The notes: generated by a model from the letters alone, not told the origin. Shown: positions 28,036 through 37,900, numbered from the stretch's first letter. The stretch: DNA of 64,000 bases from Liberibacter brunswickensis (GCF_036858155.1 NZ_JAAEJX010000005.1:1-64000); one strand, 5' to 3'. A program made the numbers and translations.

Positions 28036-28891
28036 TGGACAAATTGCCAAATCTATTTCCGATATTAGGAAACAAAATGTTGAGATTATTAGGATAGGTC
28101 GTCCAGATATTGATCTTTTAAAGCCAAAAGATTTTTCAAGTTTTTTTATGAAATTTTCTCCTGATATAATTATCAATCCTGCCGCTTATACAGCCGTTGA
28201 TAAAGCTGAAGATGAACCAGACACTGCTTTTTATATTAATTCTAAAGGTGCAGCAGCCGTTGCAAAGGCAGCTGAATCCATTGGAGTACCTTGTATCTAT
28301 ATATCTACAGATTATGTTTTTGATTGTTCATTCCATAAACCTATTTGTGAATATTCTCCTACTAATCCTTTGAATATATATGGAAAGAGTAAATTGTCTG
28401 GAGAGAAAGAAGTAGCATCTTATACTAATAATTACGTTGTTTTACGTACATCATGGGTTTATTCAATGTATAGTAAAAACTTTTTACTTTCTATGTTGCG
28501 ATTAGCGAAAGAACGTAATGAAATAAGTGTTGTATGTGATCAATTTGGAACACCAACTTCAGCTACGCAGATTGCTGAAGCAATTATTAAAATTTCCCAT
28601 AATTTGTTAGAAAATAATGATATGTCTTTACGAGGGATATTTCATATGACAGCAGATGGAGGTTCTATTAGTTGGGCAGATTTTGCTGAGTATATTTTTT
28701 TAGTATCGTCAGAATATGGAGGTCCTTATGCTAAAGTTTGTCGAATTTCTGCAAAAGAATATCCTACAAAAGCATATCGTCCATCATATTCTTGTCTAGA
28801 TTGTAGTAAATTAGAAAAAATTCACAAAGTACGTATTCCTTCATGGAAAGAAGGAGTTCGTGATATCATTGGTAATGTTTTAAATAAATAG
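28010..28891 (+). CDS. rfbD: dTDP-4-dehydrorhamnose reductase
   Basis: Last step, reducing the 4-keto group to give dTDP-L-rhamnose. The Rossmann start CLVIGNNGQIAKSI, the segment NPAAYTAVDKAEDEP typical of RmlD, YISTDYVFD, and YGKSKLSGEKEV (catalytic Tyr-X3-Lys) are all present. 293 aa, normal length. It starts inside the 3' end of rfbB, with GGGA upstream of the ATG, which supports coupled translation. Confidence 0.96.
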   Translation: MKCLVIGNNGQIAKSISDIRKQNVEIIRIGRPDIDLLKPKDFSSFFMKFSPDIIINPAAYTAVDKAEDEPDTAFYINSKGAAAVAKAAESIGVPCIYISTDYVFDCSFHKPICEYSPTNPLNIYGKSKLSGEKEVASYTNNYVVLRTSWVYSMYSKNFLLSMLRLAKERNEISVVCDQFGTPTSATQIAEAIIKISHNLLENNDMSLRGIFHMTADGGSISWADFAEYIFLVSSEYGGPYAKVCRISAKEYPTKAYRPSYSCLDCSKLEKIHKVRIPSWKEGVRDIIGNVLNK

Positions 28892-28921
28892 AGTTAGATC
28901 TTTATTTTGATTGGAGGTAGG

Positions 28922-29791
28922 ATGAAAGGTATTATACTTGCTGGTGGTTCTGGTACACGTCTTAAACCATTAACAGATTTGGTTTCTAAGCAAATGTTGC
29001 CGATTTATAATAAACCTATGATTTATTATCCTTTGAGTATTCTTATGGATGCTGGTATTCGTGAGATATTGATTATTTCTACTCCAAGAGATCTTTCATA
29101 TTTAAAGGCATTCTTTGGATCAGGAGAGAAGTTGGGAGTGAATTTTTCATACATAGAACAACCTTCTCCAGATGGTTTAGCACAATCTTATATCTTAGGT
29201 GCAAAATTTATTGGTAATTCTTCGTCGGTTCTTATTTTGGGTGATAATATTTTTTATGGTTCTGATATGTTATCTATTTTTCAGAAGGCTCGTGCACGAC
29301 CAAAATGTGGTACCGTAGTTGCTTGTCATGTTAAAGATCCGCATCGGTATGGTATTGTTGAAGTAGATTCTTTGAATAGAGCTATTTCTATAGAAGAAAA
29401 ACCTAAAAATCCAAAATCTTCTTTTGCTATTACAGGAATTTATTTTTACGATCAAGAAGTTGTTAATATAGCTCGTAATCTTCATCCTTCTGCTCGTGGA
29501 GAATTAGAAATTACTGATATTAATTCTCATTATCTTAGCAAAGGTTTGCTTGAAGTAGAATTTTTGCGTGAAGATAATTATTGGTTTGATGCAGGTACAC
29601 CAGATTCATTGTTTGAGGCTTCTGTTTTTGTGCAAGACGTTGAAAAACGTTTAGGATTATCTATTGCTTGTCCAGAAGAGATTGCATATCGTCGCAATTT
29701 TATCAATGATCAACAATTTTATAAGATTGTTGATAATTTTGGCAATTCTCCTTATGGATTATATCTTAAGAAAATTATTGAAATGAAATAA
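28922..29791 (+). CDS. rfbA: Glucose-1-phosphate thymidylyltransferase
   Basis: First step of the pathway: glucose-1-phosphate plus dTTP to dTDP-glucose. The N-terminus MKGIILAGGSGTRLKPLT is the nucleotidyltransferase signature, followed by QMLPIYNKPMIYYPLS, LILGDNIFYG and GELEITDIN. The ATG at 28922 is chosen because GGAGG is 5 nt upstream and the family starts there; a frame extends back to 28907. About 289 aa. It completes rfbCBDA and is the fourth gene although it acts first. Confidence 0.97.
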   Translation: MKGIILAGGSGTRLKPLTDLVSKQMLPIYNKPMIYYPLSILMDAGIREILIISTPRDLSYLKAFFGSGEKLGVNFSYIEQPSPDGLAQSYILGAKFIGNSSSVLILGDNIFYGSDMLSIFQKARARPKCGTVVACHVKDPHRYGIVEVDSLNRAISIEEKPKNPKSSFAITGIYFYDQEVVNIARNLHPSARGELEITDINSHYLSKGLLEVEFLREDNYWFDAGTPDSLFEASVFVQDVEKRLGLSIACPEEIAYRRNFINDQQFYKIVDNFGNSPYGLYLKKIIEMK

Positions 29792-29825
29792 ATAATTTTT
29801 TTATGTAACCAATATTGGTCTTTTA

Positions 29826-31076
29826 TTGTTATGTTTTAGGTTAATTCTCGTGATATTTTTTCCTATTGTATACCGTTTGGTTATCAATGTTTCATCTAGA
29901 GATTATTCGTTATGTAACGTCAGAATGATTTCTTCAAAGGAAAAGAAAATAGTCATCTATTTGCCGATTAGTAGATACAATAAATATTATTTTTTATTTA
30001 CTTCTCGTTTTGAAAGGTGGCATTTTTATAGTGATCATTTTAGTATTTTAAAGGTAGATTATTGTAAAGGATTTTTTATTTGGTTTTGGACTCTTTTTTA
30101 TAGGCGAAGAAACAAATTATATTACTATGAAAATTATGTTGTGGCATATGGTTCAAGAAAGGGAAATAAATTTTTTTCCAAATCTAATCGTTATATGATG
30201 AAAAGAAGGCTCAATTTTGATGGGCAGAAAATTCACAATTTCCCAAGACTACTGCATGGATGGGAATTTCATGTTCCTGAAAAAGTTACAAGGATCGCAA
30301 TAAAATCAAAGGTAGCTATTGTAGTTCACCTTTATTATGTTGATCTTTGGAGAGAAATAGCGAATTTATTATCGGGTTTAAATTTTTATTTTGATTTACA
30401 CGTTACACTTGTTGCAGATAGTGCATCTATAAAATCTGAAATTTTGAAAAAATTTCCTAATGCACGTGTTTATATAATGGAAAATTATGGACGTGATGTT
30501 CTTCCTTTTCTAACATTGCTTGAAAAGGAAGAATTGAGTTGTTACGACTACGTGTGTAAAATTCACGGGAAGAAATCTAAAAGAAAAGGGCATACGTGGT
30601 GGGAAGGAGATTTATGGAGAAGATGGCTTTTCTATGATCTCCTTGGAGCGCCAGGAGTAGCTCTTAAAATTATTAACACTTTTGATGCTAATCCTAAGTT
30701 AGGTATGATCGGTTCTCGGGCATATCGCTATCCTAATAGATATTGTAATCACAAGTCATCCTTAGGGCAAAATAGTAAAATGATTAGTTCTATTTCTGAT
30801 AGGATGGGTGTTGATTTCCAAGATAAAAATCTTGATTTTTTTGCTGGTACAATGTTTTGGGCTCGAACTAAAGCTTTATATCCTCTAAAAGATATTAAAA
30901 TATCGCGAGATTTTAATGTAAAAGTACATAAATCTTTAGATGGGGAGATTGAGCATGCTATTGAAAGGTGTTTTACTCTATCCGTTATAAAAGCTAATTT
31001 TTGTATTGCTGATGTTGATTGCGTCTTGAGGGAACAAAATGAGGAAATGCCTCAAATATCCTTTTCGAAAATTTAA
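29826..31076 (+). CDS. RgpF-like rhamnan/LPS synthesis protein
   Basis: The central and C-terminal part matches the rhamnan synthesis protein F family: VAIVVHLYYVDLWREI, then YIMENYGRDVLPFLTLLEKE, VCKIHGKKSKRKG and WRRWLFYDLLGAP. These proteins act in assembly of rhamnose-containing surface polysaccharides. 416 aa if the TTG at 29826 is used; an ATG at 29925 would give a shorter protein. The hydrophobic N-terminal stretch LILVIFFPIVYRLVI could be a membrane anchor. It follows rfbA after 34 nt and is probably part of the same unit. Confidence 0.82.
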   Translation: MLCFRLILVIFFPIVYRLVINVSSRDYSLCNVRMISSKEKKIVIYLPISRYNKYYFLFTSRFERWHFYSDHFSILKVDYCKGFFIWFWTLFYRRRNKLYYYENYVVAYGSRKGNKFFSKSNRYMMKRRLNFDGQKIHNFPRLLHGWEFHVPEKVTRIAIKSKVAIVVHLYYVDLWREIANLLSGLNFYFDLHVTLVADSASIKSEILKKFPNARVYIMENYGRDVLPFLTLLEKEELSCYDYVCKIHGKKSKRKGHTWWEGDLWRRWLFYDLLGAPGVALKIINTFDANPKLGMIGSRAYRYPNRYCNHKSSLGQNSKMISSISDRMGVDFQDKNLDFFAGTMFWARTKALYPLKDIKISRDFNVKVHKSLDGEIEHAIERCFTLSVIKANFCIADVDCVLREQNEEMPQISFSKI

Positions 31077-31522
31077 TATTATATAATTAAACTGCATTAT
31101 TAATCTTCAATTTCCATACATGCAACTTTTGATATAAAAATTTAAAAATTATATTTATATAGTCTAGAAGAAAATAAATTTTTTAGTTAATATGAATATG
31201 TTCGTTATGGTAAATTTTATTAAAACATTTTTACTTAAATTTGTATCTTTATTTTATATTGAAAGCTCTAAGTACACGATTTATTAGTAATTTTCAATCA
31301 TAAAGTAGTAAGTGTTTATATTTCCATTCGAACTAATTTTTCGGCAGTATTTTTACATAGTATGCAACTTGATCATCCTAGGGAAAAAGAAAGATGGTAA
31401 TGTTCTTAATTAACAGGGAAGATAATTGTTCAGGACAGCTACGGAATTTGATTTTTAATTTCATATATTATTGATTTTTTTTCGTATTTTAAAAATATTA
31501 TGCAATTTCTTTAAATTTTAAG
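31077..31522. other. Intergenic gap before ybaL
   Basis: About 450 bp, AT-rich, with no open frame or RNA gene that I can support. It should contain the end of the rhamnose transcript and the promoter of the antiporter gene. Confidence 0.45.
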
Positions 31523-31546
31523 AAGATGATTTATTAATATCATCTT
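31523..31546 (+). promoter_or_regulatory. Hairpin just before the ybaL ribosome site
   Basis: AAGATGAT (31523-31530) and ATCATCTT (31539-31546) are perfect inverted copies with an 8-nt AT loop. The hairpin ends 13 nt before the ATG of the ybaL-type gene and touches its only purine-rich stretch (TGGGG). It could modulate ribosome access or be an operator overlapping the start region. Confidence 0.45.
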
Positions 31547-31559
31547 ATGGGGCTTTCTT

Positions 31560-33422
31560 ATGTCGCACGAGACACCTTTTATGACTACCATTATATGGGG
31601 TTTTGTATTGGCTTTTATTTTCGGAGCTATTGCAAACCGGTGCCGTTTACCAACATTGGTAGGTTATCTTGTGGCGGGCATTCTTGTAGGGCCTCGTACT
31701 CCTGGATTTGTTGCCAGTCAATCTTTAGTTCCTGCACTTGCAGAGATAGGAATTATCCTATTAATGTTCGGTGTTGGTTTGCATTTTTCTGTAAAAGATC
31801 TCATTTCTGTACGTGGTGTCGCTCTTCCTGGTGCTATTATTCAGATTGTTTTGGGGACAGCGCTTGGTGCCTTACTAGGATTAGCCATGGGTTGGTCTCT
31901 AGGAGGTAGTGTTGTATTTGGTCTTGCTCTTTCTATTGCATCTACTGTTGTTCTTTTAAAAGCTCTTCAAGAAAATCGTATTCTTGAAACAGAGCGTGGG
32001 AAGATTGCTGTTGGATGGTTAATTGTTGAAGATTTAGTGATAGTTCTTGCACTTGTTTTCATTCCTGCTGATGCACACTATTCTACAAATTTGCCTGCTG
32101 AAACTCATCCGTGGACTTTTATTTCCCTTGTCAGTCAAGTTTTGGGTTTTGAATTGGGATTCCTAGGGCTGATTTTTATTACTATTTTAAAGGTTGTTGC
32201 TTTTATAGGAGTAATGTTGATTTTTGGGAGAAGGGTGATCCCTTGGATATTGCATAAGATATTTTATACAGGATCTAAAGAACTATTTCGTCTTGCTGTA
32301 TTAGCCATAGCACTTGGATTTGCATACGGATCCTCAAAACTTTTTGGAGTTTCTCTATCTTTAGGTGCTTTTTTTGCAGGAATGATTTTAGCTGAAAGTG
32401 AGCTTAGTCAAAATGCTGCACAAGAAAGTCTTCCGTTGCGTGATGCGTTTTCGGTTCTTTTCTTTATCTCAGTAGGGATGATGTTTAATCCTGATATTTT
32501 GATCAGTCATCCTATTCTCTTGATTATGGCAGTGCTCATTGTTATTTTGGGAAAAGCTGTAATAGCGTTTATTGTAGTAATTTCTTTTGGAAGATCTGTC
32601 CCAACAGCTTTGACAATTGCTGCAAGCTTGTCTCAAATTGGTGAATTTTCTTTTATTTTAGCTAGTCTTGGCGTAGAAATGGGGATTTTACCAGTTCAAG
32701 CTAGAGATATTATTTTAGCTTCTTCTATTATATCAATTATATTAAATCCTCTTGTATTTGTTTTAGCTGGATCTCTACAGTCTTTTCTTGTTTTACGTTT
32801 TGCAAGAATAGCTGATAATAGTTTTACAGAAAATGTTTCTCATACTTATATAGAAAGAGATACAAAAAAAGAAGTTACTGTGGAAAAAGTTTTAGATAAA
32901 AAAGAATTTATAATGCAGAAGACAGATCTTTGTGATCATGCTGTTTTAGTTGGATATGGACGTATTGGTAAAATAATAGTTCAAAATTTGAAAGCAGGGG
33001 GTATTCCACTACTTGTTATAGAAGAGTCTGAGAAGAGAATTGAAGAGGTTCGTTCATTGGATATTGATGTTATATATGGTAATGCTACCCTTCCTCAGGT
33101 TCTGTCAATGGCTAATATTGAAGCAGCTCGTTCTCTTATTATATCTATTCCTACTGCTTTTGAATCGGCTTATGTTGCACAAGAAGCTCGTAATTTAAAT
33201 TCTTCTATATTAATTATAGCTATTGCTGATTCTGCTTCTGAAGTAGAACATTTGAATCGATATGGGGCGGATACTGTTGTAATTATTGCAAAAGAAATTG
33301 CTTTTGGTATGTTAGATAGATTGAATCAAGTGCATCATGGAAAGATTACGTACGATAAATGTAACAACGATGATGATATTAATATAGAAGATAATTCTGC
33401 AACGGAAAAAATTGATTCTTAA
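31560..33422 (+). CDS. ybaL: YbaL/KefB-type cation:proton antiporter
   Basis: Monovalent cation:proton antiporter-2 family. The membrane domain has 12-13 predicted helices (about residues 5-390), starting FVLAFIFGAIANRCRLP and GYLVAGILVGP. A C-terminal RCK_N domain (about 455-575) has a Rossmann motif, AVLVGYGRIGKIIVQNL, that binds a nucleotide and gates transport. 620 aa, slightly longer than E. coli YbaL. It probably exports K+ or Na+ against protons across the inner membrane. The start ATG lies after the hairpin at 31523-31546. Confidence 0.92.
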   Translation: MSHETPFMTTIIWGFVLAFIFGAIANRCRLPTLVGYLVAGILVGPRTPGFVASQSLVPALAEIGIILLMFGVGLHFSVKDLISVRGVALPGAIIQIVLGTALGALLGLAMGWSLGGSVVFGLALSIASTVVLLKALQENRILETERGKIAVGWLIVEDLVIVLALVFIPADAHYSTNLPAETHPWTFISLVSQVLGFELGFLGLIFITILKVVAFIGVMLIFGRRVIPWILHKIFYTGSKELFRLAVLAIALGFAYGSSKLFGVSLSLGAFFAGMILAESELSQNAAQESLPLRDAFSVLFFISVGMMFNPDILISHPILLIMAVLIVILGKAVIAFIVVISFGRSVPTALTIAASLSQIGEFSFILASLGVEMGILPVQARDIILASSIISIILNPLVFVLAGSLQSFLVLRFARIADNSFTENVSHTYIERDTKKEVTVEKVLDKKEFIMQKTDLCDHAVLVGYGRIGKIIVQNLKAGGIPLLVIEESEKRIEEVRSLDIDVIYGNATLPQVLSMANIEAARSLIISIPTAFESAYVAQEARNLNSSILIIAIADSASEVEHLNRYGADTVVIIAKEIAFGMLDRLNQVHHGKITYDKCNNDDDINIEDNSATEKIDS

Positions 33423-33490
33423 ATTTTTTTTTAATTGAATAAATTTTTTGATAAATCATTGTGATTTAATGCTTTAGAATGAGGATGTAA

Positions 33491-35986
33491 ATGCGTAACA
33501 ATCCTTTGCTTGTTTTTCTATGTGTAATGATATGTTGTCTAGGAGTGGGATTTGCTTTACCTAATTTTCTTCCACAATCTATTTTAGATAAATTTCCTTC
33601 TTTTATACCTAAACATCGTGTTTCTTTAGGATTGGATTTACAAGGTGGATCTCATTTGGTCTTAGAAGTAGATGAAGATGATCTTATCAATGGATGTTTA
33701 AATTTATATTTAGACGAACTACGATATTTTTTAAATAAAGAGAGTATTAATATTCTTTCAGTTCGTCAGGTTAAAAATAAAATAAAAATTTCTTTTCCTG
33801 ATTATAAATTAAAAGAGAGTGCAGTAGATAAAATCAATAGTTTTTTTCGCAGTTCTTCTTCTAGATTCAATATAAATCCCAAGAAAAATTTGTTTATTGA
33901 GAATGGTTTTGAAAATGAAATATCAATTGTTTTTAAACCAAATGATATTGAATCATTAGTTGCTCGTGCCATTGAACAAAGTATGGAAATTATTCGTCAT
34001 CGTATTGATCAAATTGGTATTAGTGAACCAACTATACAGCGTTTAGGATCAAATCGTATACTTATTCAACTTCCAGGAGAGAAAAATCCTTCTCGTTTGC
34101 GTCAATTATTAGGCACAACAGCTAAGTTGAGTTTTCATAGAGTATTGTTGAACCATAAAGGATTTGTTCCTGGTACAAGTATTTTAAAAGATAATGATGG
34201 TAATCAGTATCTTGTAGAAGATAAAGTTGAAATTTCTGGAACACACTTGAACAGTGCTACTGCTAATTTTGATCCTAAAAATCATAAACCAGTTATAGAT
34301 ATTAGTTTTGATGAGATTGGTACCCGTCGTTTTTTTGAAGTTACACGTAATAATATAGGAAATGTTTTAGCCGTAGTTCTTGATGGCAAAGTTTTAACTG
34401 CTCCTGTTATTAATCAGTCTATTCCAAGTGGTAAAGCACAAATATCTGGTAATTTTACGATTGAAACAGCAGGTGTTTTGGCAGCGATGTTACGTGCAGG
34501 TTCCCTTCCTGTAAAACTAAATATTGTTGAAGAGAGAAGTGTCGGCGCAGATCTTGGTAGTGATTCTGTTTATAGAGGTGCGCATGCTATTATAGCTGGA
34601 TTTATTCTTGTCGTTTTTTTAATGATTATTTTATACGGAAAATGGGGACTTCTTGCTAATTTTTCTATTTTTTTAAATGTTATTTTGACCCTTGCTCTTT
34701 TAAGCTTATTGGATGCTACTTTAACTCTTCCAAGTATTGCTGGTATTGTACTAGGTATAGGATTAGCTGTTGATGCTAATATTTTAGTAAATGAACGAAT
34801 ACGAGAAGAAAATCGTAAAAATAAAAGTATTTTTTATATTTTAGATATGGGTTTTTCCCGTGCTTATTCTACTATTTTGGATTCTAATATGACGGCTTTG
34901 ATAGCAACTGTTATCTTGTTTTTTTGCGGAAGTGGACCAGTTCGTGGTTTTGCTGTTACAATGGGTTTATCTATTTTGATATCTATGTTTACGGCAATTT
35001 ATGTTGTTCGTGCTATGATGATTTTTATTGTGCGATACAAAAAAATGAAATCTATAAATATCAAACCTTTATCTAGATTTTTTTTGATTCCCGATCATAC
35101 TAATATTCAATTTATGAAAACTCGTTTTTGGGGTATTGGAATTTCTATCTTTTTTTCAATCGTTTCTATTATTCTATTGTTTACTCATGGATTAAATTAT
35201 GGGATTGATTTCAAAGGAGGAATCCAGGTAGGTGTAATTAACAATAAGCCTGTAGATTTATCTATAATTCGATCTAATTTAGAATCTTTACAAATAGGGG
35301 ATATCTCTTTTCAAAATTTTGATGGAGATAAAAATTTTCTTGTTAGGTTAAAATATCAGCCCGGTGGTAGCTCTGCTCAATCTCATATTTTGGAAAAAGT
35401 GAAGAAAAAAATAATCGAAATAGTACCATTTGCTAAAATCGAACATACAGAGATAGTAGGTCCGAAAGTATCGGGAAAATTAATAAAAAAAGGTATTTTA
35501 GGCATTGTTATTTCTGTAATTGCAATGTTAATTTACATTTGGGTTCGTTTTGAGTGGCAATTTGCTATAGGTGCAATTACAACTTTGATATTAGATATAA
35601 CCAAAACATTGGGTTTCTTTTCATTGTTTGAAATAGAGTTTAATCTAACAGCTGTTGCAGCTGTTTTGACGCTGATAGGTTATTCAGTTAATGATAAGGT
35701 TGTGGTATACGACCGAATGCGTAAAAATATGAAATTATATTCTTCTACTTCTTTCAGGTATTTAATAGATAAGTCTATTAATGAGACTTTAGGTCGGAGT
35801 ATTTACACTTCTATTGCTGCTTTTATTTCTGTATTGCCAATGGCTATTTGGGGGGGGGGTGTTGTAGAAAGTTTTGCAATCCCTATGGCATTTGGTATTT
35901 TTATAGCAGCAGCTTCCTCTATCTTTGTCGCTGCGCCGATATTGTTATTTATATCTGAGGGATTTTATAAAAATAATAGGACATAA
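33491..35986 (+). CDS. secDF: Fused protein translocase subunit SecDF
   Basis: Inner-membrane SecD and SecF joined in one chain of 831 aa, which uses the proton gradient to pull secreted proteins across. The SecD part covers about 1-530: one N-terminal span, periplasmic P1 with SLGLDLQGGSHLVLEV, and five spans with LGIGLAVDANILVNERIREE. SecF covers about 535-831 (LNYGIDFKGG, IGYSVNDKVVVYDRMR). Fused SecDF is known in several bacterial groups. GAGGA lies 6 nt before the ATG. A run of ten Gs (35850-35859) falls in the last SecF span region, near residue 786. Confidence 0.95.
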   Translation: MRNNPLLVFLCVMICCLGVGFALPNFLPQSILDKFPSFIPKHRVSLGLDLQGGSHLVLEVDEDDLINGCLNLYLDELRYFLNKESINILSVRQVKNKIKISFPDYKLKESAVDKINSFFRSSSSRFNINPKKNLFIENGFENEISIVFKPNDIESLVARAIEQSMEIIRHRIDQIGISEPTIQRLGSNRILIQLPGEKNPSRLRQLLGTTAKLSFHRVLLNHKGFVPGTSILKDNDGNQYLVEDKVEISGTHLNSATANFDPKNHKPVIDISFDEIGTRRFFEVTRNNIGNVLAVVLDGKVLTAPVINQSIPSGKAQISGNFTIETAGVLAAMLRAGSLPVKLNIVEERSVGADLGSDSVYRGAHAIIAGFILVVFLMIILYGKWGLLANFSIFLNVILTLALLSLLDATLTLPSIAGIVLGIGLAVDANILVNERIREENRKNKSIFYILDMGFSRAYSTILDSNMTALIATVILFFCGSGPVRGFAVTMGLSILISMFTAIYVVRAMMIFIVRYKKMKSINIKPLSRFFLIPDHTNIQFMKTRFWGIGISIFFSIVSIILLFTHGLNYGIDFKGGIQVGVINNKPVDLSIIRSNLESLQIGDISFQNFDGDKNFLVRLKYQPGGSSAQSHILEKVKKKIIEIVPFAKIEHTEIVGPKVSGKLIKKGILGIVISVIAMLIYIWVRFEWQFAIGAITTLILDITKTLGFFSLFEIEFNLTAVAAVLTLIGYSVNDKVVVYDRMRKNMKLYSSTSFRYLIDKSINETLGRSIYTSIAAFISVLPMAIWGGGVVESFAIPMAFGIFIAAASSIFVAAPILLFISEGFYKNNRT
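35850..35859 (+). repeat. Ten-G homopolymer inside secDF
   Basis: Ten consecutive Gs encode Trp-Gly-Gly-Gly (ATT TGG GGG GGG GGT). The genome here is AT-rich and no other G run of this length is visible in the window. Such tracts are prone to slipped-strand mispairing, and a change of one base would shift the frame in the last part of SecF. Confidence 0.85.
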
Positions 35987-36106
35987 GAAAAATATCATTA
36001 AATTGACTACTTTTCTATATCTATTAGTATAGCAATTATTCAAGAAATATTTTTTTATTATTTATATAATTTTTTCTATTGAGAGATAGAATATAAATGT
36101 TTTTTA

Positions 36107-36181
<75 letters not shown>

Positions 36182-36301
36182 ATATTCTCTATATTCCCAA
36201 TGTATATCAGTTATAATTTTATTGCTACATTTTATTATAAGATATAATCTGAAAATTGCACTCAATTTTTTATCGTTTTTGAATGGAGTTATTAAATAAA
36301 A

Positions 36302-36460
36302 ATGGATTATAATAAAGATGACAATAATGATAATGAAAAAAGTATTTCGTCTAATAAAATAAAAAAAGTTGATTCTAAAGAAGAACGAAAGAAAAGATTA
36401 GCATCTATGTTGAGAATTAATCTTCATCGTCGTAAAGAACAAGCTCGCTTTAAAAATTAA
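36302..36460 (+). CDS. Small conserved alphaproteobacterial protein upstream of murA
   Basis: A 52-codon frame starts at ATG 36302. The N-terminal half is Asn/Asp/Lys-rich. The C-terminal half, KEERKKRLASMLRINLHRRK, ends EQARFKN. Many alphaproteobacteria have a small protein next to murA with the pattern ER(L)KxALRxNLxRRKxQAR, and this is a clear match to that pattern. Function unknown. It is strongly basic at the C-terminus and has no signal peptide or membrane span. It lies 141 nt before murA. Confidence 0.75.
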   Translation: MDYNKDDNNDNEKSISSNKIKKVDSKEERKKRLASMLRINLHRRKEQARFKN

Positions 36461-36601
36461 CAATATAAAAAAATCTTTGATTAGATGAATTTATTTTTTG
36501 TGTATACTATATATATGTTATGGAGTAAGATGTCTTCGCTTGTGATTTTATAAGGACAAATTACTTGTTATACTTTGAGGAGGATTTAGGTTTTAAAAAC
36601 C

Positions 36602-37900
36602 GTGGAACAAATGGAGCGTATAAAGATTATAGGGGGAAATAAGCTTAATGGAGTTATTCCAATTTCTGGTGCGAAAAACGCTTCTTTGCCGTTAATGATA
36701 GCGTCTTTGCTTACGAGTGAAACTTTGACATTGGAAAATATGCCAGATTTGGCAGATGTAAAGCTTCTTATTCGTATTTTGAAGTCTCATGGAGTTGAGA
36801 TATCAAGTGATGACTCACATAATGATCAGGAGAATGGCTATTCTTCGACTATGCATTTTAGATGCCGTCGTATAGTTGATATGATTGGATCATATGATCT
36901 AGTGTCCAAAATGAGAGCTAGCTTTTGGATAATTGGACCTTTATTAACGCGAAAAGGACATGCTCGTATATCATTGCCTGGTGGTTGTGCTATTGGTACA
37001 CGTCCTGTAGATTTATTCGTTGATTCTTTAAAATCTTTAGGAGTTACAATAACAATTGATGATGGCTATGTAGATGCTCGTGTTTCTAGTAAAGGTTTGA
37101 GAGGAACAAATTATACGTTTTCTAAAGTATCTGTAGGTGCAACACAAGTTATGATTATGGTGGCAAGTTTGTGTCATGGAGATACATCTATTCATAATGC
37201 AGCACGTGAACCAGAAGTTGTTGATCTTGCTTATTGCCTTAACTCTATGGGAGCAAAAATATCTGGAATGGGTTCTTCTACTATTACAATAGAAGGGGTT
37301 ACAAGTTTATCAGGAGCACGTCACAGGGTTCTTTCAGATCGAATTGAAGCTGGAACTTATGCAATGGCTGTAGCAATGACGGGAGGAGACGTCGTATTAA
37401 AAATTAATGATTTTTCTCTTTTAAAAACAGTTTTTGAAGTAATGCGTCAGACAGGAGTGGATATTGATGTTGTAAACGAAGGTATTCGTATACGATGGAG
37501 TGGAGAAAAATTAAAACCAGTTGATATTGTAACAGCTCCTTTTCCTGGTTTCCCGACTGATTTACAAGCTCAATTTATGGCTATGATGTGTCGTGCAGAA
37601 GGTATTTCTCATATCACTGAAACTATTTTTGAAAATCGTTTTATGCACGTACAAGAACTAGTTAAACTTGGTGCTCAAATTTCTCTTTCAGGGCAAACAG
37701 CAAGAGTTAAAGGAATTAATGTATTACGAGGATCTTCTGTGATGGCAACAGATTTACGTGCTTCGGTTTCGCTCGTTATAGCTGCACTAGCCGCTCAAGG
37801 AGAAACAGAAATTTCTCGAGTTTATCATCTTGACCGAGGGTTTGAGTGTTTAGAGAAAAAATTGAGCAATTGTGGTGCCTTGATACAGCGCATCCAATAA
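36602..37900 (+). CDS. murA: UDP-N-acetylglucosamine 1-carboxyvinyltransferase
   Basis: First committed step of peptidoglycan synthesis: transfers enolpyruvate from PEP to UDP-GlcNAc. The N-terminal motif IPISGAKNASLPLM, the catalytic Cys loop LPGGCAIGTRPVDLF (Cys near residue 129) and EAGTYAMAVAMTGGDV are all present. The active-site Cys implies fosfomycin sensitivity. GTG at 36602 gives 432 aa. GAGGAGGA lies about 17 nt upstream, a long spacing, and ATG 36611 is further still, so the start is uncertain. Converges on hisS. Confidence 0.96.
   Translation: MEQMERIKIIGGNKLNGVIPISGAKNASLPLMIASLLTSETLTLENMPDLADVKLLIRILKSHGVEISSDDSHNDQENGYSSTMHFRCRRIVDMIGSYDLVSKMRASFWIIGPLLTRKGHARISLPGGCAIGTRPVDLFVDSLKSLGVTITIDDGYVDARVSSKGLRGTNYTFSKVSVGATQVMIMVASLCHGDTSIHNAAREPEVVDLAYCLNSMGAKISGMGSSTITIEGVTSLSGARHRVLSDRIEAGTYAMAVAMTGGDVVLKINDFSLLKTVFEVMRQTGVDIDVVNEGIRIRWSGEKLKPVDIVTAPFPGFPTDLQAQFMAMMCRAEGISHITETIFENRFMHVQELVKLGAQISLSGQTARVKGINVLRGSSVMATDLRASVSLVIAALAAQGETEISRVYHLDRGFECLEKKLSNCGALIQRIQ

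Noticed and set aside
31547..31909. Cys/Tyr/Ser-rich frame overlapping the start of ybaL
   Set aside because: It is an out-of-frame reading of the antiporter gene with unrealistic Cys content.
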